A stretch of DNA of 14,399 nt from UBA1413 sp964349885 (lineage in GTDB: Bacteria > Bacteroidota > Bacteroidia > Bacteroidales > Prolixibacteraceae): positions 1 to 14,399 of the forward strand of contig CAYGIQ010000063.1 in the NCBI GenBank assembly GCA_964349885.1. The letters are read 5' to 3'. Shown here one piece after another: positions 6,357-11,993 of this stretch. The notes beneath the pieces are model-generated. The model worked only from the letters and a program-made list of their open reading frames with translations. It was not told the DNA's origin and ran no database searches. Numbering within the stretch: the stretch's first letter is position 1; every line of letters starts with the position of its first letter. Made by a program: the position numbers and the translations under genes.

Positions 6357-7268
6357 TTATCGGGACTCGACTATTTTTTGTGCCTTCAGCCATTGTAGAA
6401 ACAAATCGGGCCACTGATCAGAGGGCAGGTTATTCTTTCGCATTCCAAACCCATGTCCACCCTCCTGAAATATGTGCATTTCGGCAGGTACTCCATGCGA
6501 TTTAAGGGCAAGATAAAACATAACAGAGTGCTTTGGTACCACAGTGCGGTCGTTATCAGCCAAAACCAGAAATGTGGGTGGAGTGTCGGGTGTAACATGC
6601 AATTCGTTTGAGTAGTATGCAACAAGCGAATAATTCAAATTATCATCGCCCAGCAAGCTGCGGCGCGAACCGGCATGCACCCACTCCTCCTTGAGTGAGA
6701 TTACTGGGTAAAGCAGTAACAAAAAATCGGGGCGGCTGCAGGTTTGGTCAACAGTAACAGAAGCCTCTGACCTCTCTGAATCGTATCGGGTAGCGACGGT
6801 AGCAGCAAGATGACCTCCAGCCGAGGAGCCGGCTACTCCAATTTTTCGAACATCTATTCCCCATTCTTCAGCATTAGCCCGAACGGTTTTGATCGCCTGT
6901 CGTGCATCCGAGGCAGGAATCTCATGGTGTCCGTTGGGAAGTCGGTATTTTAAAACAATCCCTGCAATACCCCTTTGGGCAAACCACCGGGCCATATCGT
7001 GCCCTTCGTGATCCATGGCCAAAACCTGATAACCACCACCCGGACAGATTACAACAGCTGCACCGGTATTCGATGCCGCATCGGGCAAATAGACAAACAT
7101 TTCGGGAACGGTAACGTTCCGAACCCGAACACCATCGTATTGCTCTTCAGGAACAGAAATCCCATTGCTGTTGGGAGGCCCATCGGGCCAGACCGGAAGC
7201 TGGTACTGCTGTCCAGATGCCATTGAAATTGAGGCCATAATCAACAAAGCGGAGGTTAGATTTTTCAT
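6357..7268 (-). CDS. Exported alpha/beta-hydrolase, esterase/acetyl-esterase-like
   Basis: A 303-residue protein from the ATG at 7268; the in-frame ATG at 7301 would put eleven residues ahead of an otherwise good signal peptide (MKNLTSALLIMASISMASG, then QQYQ), so the shorter start is preferred. The fold markers are in order: an oxyanion-loop stretch VVICPGGGYQVL (72-83), a nucleophile elbow GVAGSSAGGHLA with Ser149, a probable acid Asp240 in ADNDRTVVP, and His272 in GGHGFGM. This pattern matches periplasmic esterases of the BD-FAE/acetylxylan-esterase-like group common in Bacteroidota, which remove acyl groups from glycans. Co-location with an exported alpha-L-fucosidase fits removal of decorations from a complex glycan, although that partnership is inference. 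It starts 39 bp after the preceding gene and abuts the Nudix gene. Confidence 0.88.
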   Translation of the reverse strand: MKNLTSALLIMASISMASGQQYQLPVWPDGPPNSNGISVPEEQYDGVRVRNVTVPEMFVYLPDAASNTGAAVVICPGGGYQVLAMDHEGHDMARWFAQRGIAGIVLKYRLPNGHHEIPASDARQAIKTVRANAEEWGIDVRKIGVAGSSAGGHLAATVATRYDSERSEASVTVDQTCSRPDFLLLLYPVISLKEEWVHAGSRRSLLGDDNLNYSLVAYYSNELHVTPDTPPTFLVLADNDRTVVPKHSVMFYLALKSHGVPAEMHIFQEGGHGFGMRKNNLPSDQWPDLFLQWLKAQKIVESR

Positions 7269-7307
7269 GAACAAAGAGGGTTCGAAACTTTTAAAATTCA
7301 ATGTTCT

Positions 7308-7841
7308 CTATGCTTTTGCTCCAACAAAATAGTCATCCTTGTCGGCAAACAAAATATTAAACGTAGTAAGAGAGCCATAAACTCTGGTAATGTATTGTTG
7401 CAAATTAACCTTCTCCTCGTCGGTTAGTACTGCATGGGCATTTATGTTTTGTTCCAATACCCTAAGACGGTCGCGTACCATGACTATTTTGTGAAAAAAA
7501 GTCTCGATGGGTATCTCCTTGGGCTGCAATCCCGCCTTTCCTGGTTTAAGTTCCAAGGTGCCTCCTATCCACTTATCACCAAGAGGGGCAGCATACGACA
7601 GACCCTGAAATCTGTCGAGCAGTCCTACCAACACCTGCTCTACCTCATCGAGGGTAAGCATATTGCTGGGCCGAACATCCGAGCCTGCTTCAAGAACCGT
7701 TAGGTCATTGCTGCGTTTGGTAATTTCAACTTTTCCCCCTCGTGCAAAGTAAACCTCATAGGCTACCAGATTTACCCCACCAATTATTCCCTCGCCGTAA
7801 CGGGGATGATCCACTCTCGATCCAACAGTCAATTCGTCCAT
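7308..7841 (-). CDS. Conserved protein of unknown function with Tudor/SH3-like N-terminus
   Basis: 177 residues. The N-terminal ~50 residues (GSRVDHPRYGEGIIGGV, then EVYFARGGKVEI) have the VxHxxYGxGxI pattern of the small beta-barrel found at the C-terminus of UvrD/PcrA helicases and in CarD-like proteins, which typically contact nucleic acid or RNA polymerase. The rest (about 85-177) is helical, with a Gly/Leu-rich lead (WIGGTLELKPGKAGLQPKEI) and a charged helix (KIVMVRDRLRVLEQNIN). From memory such proteins occur in Bacteroidota as unnamed conserved hypotheticals; no function is known to me. No signal peptide or membrane segment is present, so it is cytoplasmic. It sits 55 bp after the thioesterase and 39 bp before the esterase in the same transcription direction. 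The gene is real; its role is open. Confidence 0.85.
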   Translation of the reverse strand: MDELTVGSRVDHPRYGEGIIGGVNLVAYEVYFARGGKVEITKRSNDLTVLEAGSDVRPSNMLTLDEVEQVLVGLLDRFQGLSYAAPLGDKWIGGTLELKPGKAGLQPKEIPIETFFHKIVMVRDRLRVLEQNINAHAVLTDEEKVNLQQYITRVYGSLTTFNILFADKDDYFVGAKA

Positions 7842-7896
7842 TGCCTTGTATTTAATAGTGTTACATGTAAGATATTTTTCACCTTCAGATGCTCTG

Positions 7897-8307
7897 TTAT
7901 TTTAGGTTCATCTCCCTAAAGCGATCCAGCAACCATTCGGGAGTTTTTATCACCTTCCCTGTATTTTTGTCGGTGGAGACCAAAACCACATCTCCGTAAT
8001 TGATCAGCTCATTCTGAGGATTGTAAATTTCGGTTCTGATGTTAAATTTCACCAGCGGCAGCTCCTTCACAATTGTGCGTAAAGTGAGCAGATCGTCGTA
8101 ATAGGCTGGCTTTAGGTAGTGGATATTCAGACTCCGAATGGGCCAAGCAACTCCAGCCTCTTCTATTTCGCGGTAGGTTATACCGCGTGCCCTCAGCCAT
8201 TCCGTTCGCGAAATTTCGTAATAACGGGGGTAGGTTCCATAATAGACGATGCCCATCATATCGGTGTCGCCATAACAGACCCTTATCTGTGTTTCACTGG
8301 TGTACAT
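7897..8307 (-). CDS. Acyl-CoA thioesterase, hotdog fold (4HBT/YbgC-like)
   Basis: 136 residues, the standard length for a single hotdog domain. It hydrolyses acyl-CoA or acyl-ACP thioesters in the cytoplasm. The signature is VCYGDTDMMGIVYYGTY (10-26), whose second Asp of DTD (Asp16) corresponds to the catalytic aspartate of 4-hydroxybenzoyl-CoA thioesterase and YbgC. The following helix (RYYEISRTEWLRARGI) and strand block (YLKPAYYDDLLTLRT) also fit. The chain-length preference cannot be read from the sequence. Its ATG is 12 bp past the fucosidase stop, so co-transcription is likely even though the biochemistry is unrelated. No Tol-Pal genes are nearby, unlike enterobacterial ybgC. Confidence 0.92.
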   Translation of the reverse strand: MYTSETQIRVCYGDTDMMGIVYYGTYPRYYEISRTEWLRARGITYREIEEAGVAWPIRSLNIHYLKPAYYDDLLTLRTIVKELPLVKFNIRTEIYNPQNELINYGDVVLVSTDKNTGKVIKTPEWLLDRFREMNLK

Positions 8308-8319
8308 AGTTATTGTAAA

Positions 8320-10410
8320 TCAATGGTCGGTTATGATTGAGAACTCCGCAATACCGATTCGGTTGGCATTTGAGGCCTCACGAATCGCTCTAAGCCTAAT
8401 GAAGCGAGCCGGAGTGGATGAAAACTCTACCTGCTGAAAAATTGGACTGTTGAATATATTCCCAAACTCGCCCTCGGCCAACGGCAAACCAAAATTACGG
8501 CCATCTTCACTCACCAACAGCTCGTAATGGCTAATTAATCCGGTATTCCAACGACCCTGATCGGGAAGGTACCGGAATCCGCGCAGGGCAACCATCTCAC
8601 CCAAATCGATGGTTAATTCAGTGGGCAAGGTTGCTGCAGTATTGAAGGAAGTATGCGGATTTCCGTCGAACATAGCGCCCACCTGGCGATGCTCACCCAT
8701 TGGGCCCACAACGCGCCAGTTGGTAGAAGGCAGATCAAACTCTTGTCGCACCACACTACCTCTTGATTCGTTAACCCTATCTACGGCAATGGCCTTAATT
8801 ATCCCTTTCCGGTCCAGCAAAAAGGGAGCATCGTACAATATACTTTGTTCGTCTGGATCGGAACCATCTATAGTATAAAACACATCAACATCATGATCAG
8901 CGGCAATAAGGGTTACCAATCCCTGCTGATTTCGCTCAATTTTAGGAGATTCGAGCACTCGGGGGGCATTAAAAATCTGGAGATTGGCAATAACCGGAAC
9001 ATCTTTTGATTCCAGAATATTGAACCGAAGTTGACTGGCCTCAGTAAGGGGCAGTCGTAAAATCCGTTTGTACCCAATGGTTGTCTCCTCGGCGATGGTC
9101 TTCCAATTACCCTCAGACAGAGCCTCAACCGAAAAACGACTTATCCTCTGCCCTAAAGGAATAAATTCCTGCACCAGAAATCGGTTAAATGCAACCGGTT
9201 TTCCAAAGTCTATGGTAAGCGAAGCCTGTGTAATGCCATCGTCGGTGGTCCAATATTGGTTTGGATTGTTGCCCAATACATTGCGGGCACCATATTTTTT
9301 AGAGTTTCCTCTTACGTTGGAGGCCTGAATCATTTTTCGATCGGCGAGGTCATACTCAAAATCACCTCGCAGCGCCTCTGCGAGCTTCATTACAGCTTCC
9401 ACATCGGTTTCATGCACCAATCCGCGAGTATCGACCGGGAAGTTTAACAGCAGCGACGCATTTCGACCTACGGAGTGGTAGTAAATATCAAGCAATTGCG
9501 GCAAGGTTTTTACCTTATGATCTTCGTGAGGGTGGTAGTACCATCCGGGGCGAATGGAAACGTCTACCTCGGCAGGAATCCAATGGGTTCCATCTTCTTG
9601 TCCAGCCCTCAAGTGTTCGAGATTTTGGGCTATTCCGGGGGCAAAATCGGCCTTTTTGAGTAAGCTCCAATTGGTGGGTCGCGCCCAGCCCTCTTCATTG
9701 CCAACCCATCTGACATCAGGACCACCATCCGAAAATATGCAGGCATTGGGTTGCAATTCACGTATCAACTCAAAAGTGGTCTCCCACTCGTAGTATGTTC
9801 GGTTGTCGATTTTGCGCTCTTCGTTGGCACCGCCATACCAGCCGTTGCCACCGTTGGCGCCATCGAACCATACTTCAAAAATCTCACCGTAGTTGGTTAG
9901 CAGTTCTCTAAGCTGATTTCGGAAATAATCGAGGTAGGCGGGTGTGCCATAGTCGGCATGATTTCGGTCCCATGGGGAGAGATACACCCCAAACTTCAGG
10001 TCGTACTCCCGACATGCATCGGCCAGTTCACGAAGCAAATCTCCCTTACCGTCGCGCCACGGTGAATTTTTTACAGAATGTTCGGTATAGGCAGAAGGCC
10101 ACAGACAAAAACCATCGTGATGTTTGGCGGTGATGATGATCCCTTTCATTCCTGCCTCTTTAAAAACCCTTGCCCATTGTCGCACATCCAGTTCAGAAGG
10201 ATTAAACAATGCCGGATCCTCATCCCCAAAGCCCCACTCCATATTGGAGAAGGTATTCATATTGAAATGTACAAAGGCATAGTACTCCAGCTCATGCCAG
10301 GCAAGTTGTCGCTCACTTGGCAGCGGACCATAGGGTTCAGGTGGTGAAACCTTTGTACAGGCGACCTGCAATAGAAAAAGTAGAATTAAGGGGAAAATTG
10401 TTTTTTTCAT
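8320..10410 (-). CDS. Alpha-L-fucosidase (GH29), predicted lipoprotein with CBM-like modules
   Basis: 696 residues from the ATG at 10410. The in-frame ATG at 10500 is rejected because it adds a 30-residue tail before a typical export signal (MKKTIFPLILLFLLQVAC). Cys18 is a likely lipidation site, although Gln at -3 is not classical. The GH29 barrel spans about 35-345 (AFVHFNMNTFSNMEWGFGDE, AKHHDGFCLWPS, GVYLSPWDRN, EVWFDGANG, GPDVRWVGNEEG, SIRPGWYYHPHED). Asp183 in VWFDGA is the expected nucleophile; Glu239 in RWVGNE is the likely acid/base if this is subfamily B (alpha-1,3/1,4-specific), which the motif suggests. Beyond it lie an F5/8-type module (about 360-482), a chitobiase-C-like segment (about 490-557, YTIDGSDPD) and a second F5/8-type module (about 562-694). 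No SusC/SusD partner is in the window. It heads the transcription unit. Confidence 0.94.
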   Translation of the reverse strand: MKKTIFPLILLFLLQVACTKVSPPEPYGPLPSERQLAWHELEYYAFVHFNMNTFSNMEWGFGDEDPALFNPSELDVRQWARVFKEAGMKGIIITAKHHDGFCLWPSAYTEHSVKNSPWRDGKGDLLRELADACREYDLKFGVYLSPWDRNHADYGTPAYLDYFRNQLRELLTNYGEIFEVWFDGANGGNGWYGGANEERKIDNRTYYEWETTFELIRELQPNACIFSDGGPDVRWVGNEEGWARPTNWSLLKKADFAPGIAQNLEHLRAGQEDGTHWIPAEVDVSIRPGWYYHPHEDHKVKTLPQLLDIYYHSVGRNASLLLNFPVDTRGLVHETDVEAVMKLAEALRGDFEYDLADRKMIQASNVRGNSKKYGARNVLGNNPNQYWTTDDGITQASLTIDFGKPVAFNRFLVQEFIPLGQRISRFSVEALSEGNWKTIAEETTIGYKRILRLPLTEASQLRFNILESKDVPVIANLQIFNAPRVLESPKIERNQQGLVTLIAADHDVDVFYTIDGSDPDEQSILYDAPFLLDRKGIIKAIAVDRVNESRGSVVRQEFDLPSTNWRVVGPMGEHRQVGAMFDGNPHTSFNTAATLPTELTIDLGEMVALRGFRYLPDQGRWNTGLISHYELLVSEDGRNFGLPLAEGEFGNIFNSPIFQQVEFSSTPARFIRLRAIREASNANRIGIAEFSIITDH

Positions 10411-10599
10411 CTGTGACCAATTGAGGGCTGTTAACCCCATAAAAAAAATTAATCTACGCTTCAGCAAAAGGCATTTATCTCCGGCAGTCGCATGAGGCAA
10501 TCCTCAAAACAAATTCTAAGAAAACGAACCAAGAACGCAATCGGCAGTTGGAATACTGAACCATTACCTGCTTGTTCTAACCTCGGAAAATAGACAGAC

Positions 10600-10631
10600 C
10601 AAATCTAATGAAACCGCTCCGGATTTTCAAA
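10600..10631 (-). promoter_or_regulatory. Bacteroidota-type promoter for the fucosidase transcription unit
   Basis: On the minus strand, TTTG (10631-10628) is followed after exactly 20 bp by TAGATTTG (10607-10600). Both match the Bacteroidota -33 TTTG and -7 TAnnTTTG consensus in full, with a spacer inside the usual 17-23 bp. Transcription would start near 10592, giving a leader of about 180 nt before the fucosidase ATG at 10410. Confidence 0.65.
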
Positions 10632-10685
10632 TGATCGATGGTTTATGCAGAGCAAGACATGGCAAAACAGCAGTAATGAGCAATC

Positions 10686-10716
10686 AAACGAACAAGTTAA
10701 CCTTTCGTGTTCGTTT
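10686..10716. repeat. 9-bp perfect inverted repeat (possible sucB terminator or operator)
   Basis: The arms AAACGAACA (10686-10694) and TGTTCGTTT (10708-10716) are exact reverse complements around a 13-bp loop that contains GTTAAC. It begins 30 bp past the sucB stop, as a terminator would, but no U-run follows on the minus strand. It also lies about 55 bp upstream of the fucosidase promoter, where a regulator could bind. Confidence 0.5.
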
Positions 10717-10745
10717 AATATAAAAGTAAAGAATCAGGTTGTGAA

Positions 10746-11990
10746 TCAGATGTCAAGCAACAATTCGAGGGGATCCTGCCCATAAGCCAACATACGATCG
10801 GGATGCTCTAAAAACTCCTTTACCTTAACCAAAAAACCAACAGAGTCTTTGCCGTCAATTACCCTGTGATCGTAAGACAAGGCTATGTACATCATCGGAC
10901 GAATCACAATTTGTCCGTCAACCACCACTGGTCGGTCTACAATATTGTGCATGCCAAGAATGGCCGATTGTGGAGGATTGATAATGGGGGTCGACATGAG
11001 CGATCCAAAGACACCTCCGTTGGTTATGGTGAAGGTTCCTCCACTCAACTCTTCGATCGAGATTTTTTTATTCCTTGCCTTTTCGGCAAGCAATTTGATT
11101 TCGGACTCGATGGAGGCCACCGATTTCCCTTCGGCATTCCTAACTACCGGAACCATTAGTCCCTTAGGAGTTTGCACCGCTATACCAATATCAACAAAAT
11201 TGGGTTGAAGAATTTCATCACCATCAATTTGAGCATTTACCGATGGATGAAAATTCATTGCGATGGCGGCTGCCTTTGTGAAGAAAGACATAAAACCGAG
11301 TTTAAGACCATGCTTTTCGGTAAACTTCTGCTGATAACGTTTGCGAATATCCATAACAAAGCTCATGTCCACTTCGTTGAAGGTAGTCAGCATCGCAGTT
11401 TCATTTTTTACTGCCACCAAGCGCTCACTCAGCTTTCGGCGCAGCATCGTCATCTTCTCCCGATTCACCTCACGCGAAAGTGTTGCTGGTGCCATAGCAG
11501 CAGGCACTTGATTTCGAAGTTCAAGTACAGCCTCAACCTCTTTTTTACCAATGCGCTTCAATCCTGCAAGCAATTCATCGACCGATAGCTGATGGTCCTT
11601 CATCATTTCGCGGGCAACTGCAGTAAGTTTAACTGTCTCGCTGCTCTTTTCCGGCTCCGGCTGTGAGGGTGCTGCAGCAATCGAGGCCTGTTTTTCGGAT
11701 TGCACTCGTGGCGATTCAGTTTCGTTAACCGGTTCAGAAGCAGTGGGAAAGCTCACAGAGGTGTCAATGGTGCAGGCTACGGTTCCAACAGCAACCACAT
11801 CGCCCTCTTTGACCATGTGACTGAGTTTTCCGTCGGACTCGGCTATAAGGGTTAAAGTTGCCTTATCGCTTTCTATTTCAGCAATCTCCTGACCTTTGCG
11901 GACCAGCGCTCCGTCCTCGGCCATCCACCGGCCAATTTCAACTTCGGTAATCGATTCTCCCGGAGTGGGAACTTTGACTTCAGTTATCAT
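10746..11990 (-). CDS. sucB: 2-oxoglutarate dehydrogenase E2, dihydrolipoamide succinyltransferase
   Basis: This 414-residue protein transfers the succinyl group from the E1 reaction to CoA in the TCA cycle and forms the core of the complex. The N-terminal lipoyl domain (1-77) has Lys43 in ESDKATL as the lipoylation site. A polar Ala/Pro/Glu/Ser linker (about 78-118) leads to a peripheral-subunit-binding segment (about 120-158), then the catalytic domain (about 172-414) with the HRxxDG active site (SYDHRVIDG; His375, Asp379). The binding segment is unusual: TAVAREMMKDHQLSVDELL aligns with the family, but the expected GTGxxGRI loop is replaced by the shorter AGLKRIGKKEV. The start is 3 bp after the sucA stop. 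No lpd (E3) gene follows; a shared E3 elsewhere is presumed. The succinyl rather than acetyl assignment rests on pairing with sucA. Confidence 0.96.
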   Translation of the reverse strand: MITEVKVPTPGESITEVEIGRWMAEDGALVRKGQEIAEIESDKATLTLIAESDGKLSHMVKEGDVVAVGTVACTIDTSVSFPTASEPVNETESPRVQSEKQASIAAAPSQPEPEKSSETVKLTAVAREMMKDHQLSVDELLAGLKRIGKKEVEAVLELRNQVPAAMAPATLSREVNREKMTMLRRKLSERLVAVKNETAMLTTFNEVDMSFVMDIRKRYQQKFTEKHGLKLGFMSFFTKAAAIAMNFHPSVNAQIDGDEILQPNFVDIGIAVQTPKGLMVPVVRNAEGKSVASIESEIKLLAEKARNKKISIEELSGGTFTITNGGVFGSLMSTPIINPPQSAILGMHNIVDRPVVVDGQIVIRPMMYIALSYDHRVIDGKDSVGFLVKVKEFLEHPDRMLAYGQDPLELLLDI

Positions 11991-11993
11991 AGG

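Larger units (their letters stand above)
10411..10745. other. 335-bp intergenic region: fucosidase leader and promoter, sucB 3' region
   Basis: No protein-coding gene is supported here. Reading on the minus strand it holds an inverted repeat 30 bp past the sucB stop (10686-10716), a consensus promoter (10600-10631) and then a leader of roughly 180 nt before the fucosidase ATG. The leader contains a TGAGG/CCTCA hairpin (10493-10506) and two copies of ACTGCCG about 50 bp apart. No riboswitch class was recognised. Confidence 0.6.

Noticed and set aside
7861..7870. Perfect 10-bp palindrome TTACATGTAA upstream of the 177-residue unknown protein, resembling BlaI/CopY-type TACA/TGTA sites
   Set aside because: A 10-bp palindrome is expected more than ten times by chance in a window of this size, and the site lies inside an apparent transcription unit.
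10411..10500. Longer start of the fucosidase at the ATG at 10500
   Set aside because: It puts 30 residues of non-signal sequence before a standard lipoprotein signal peptide; the ATG at 10410 explains the export signal better.
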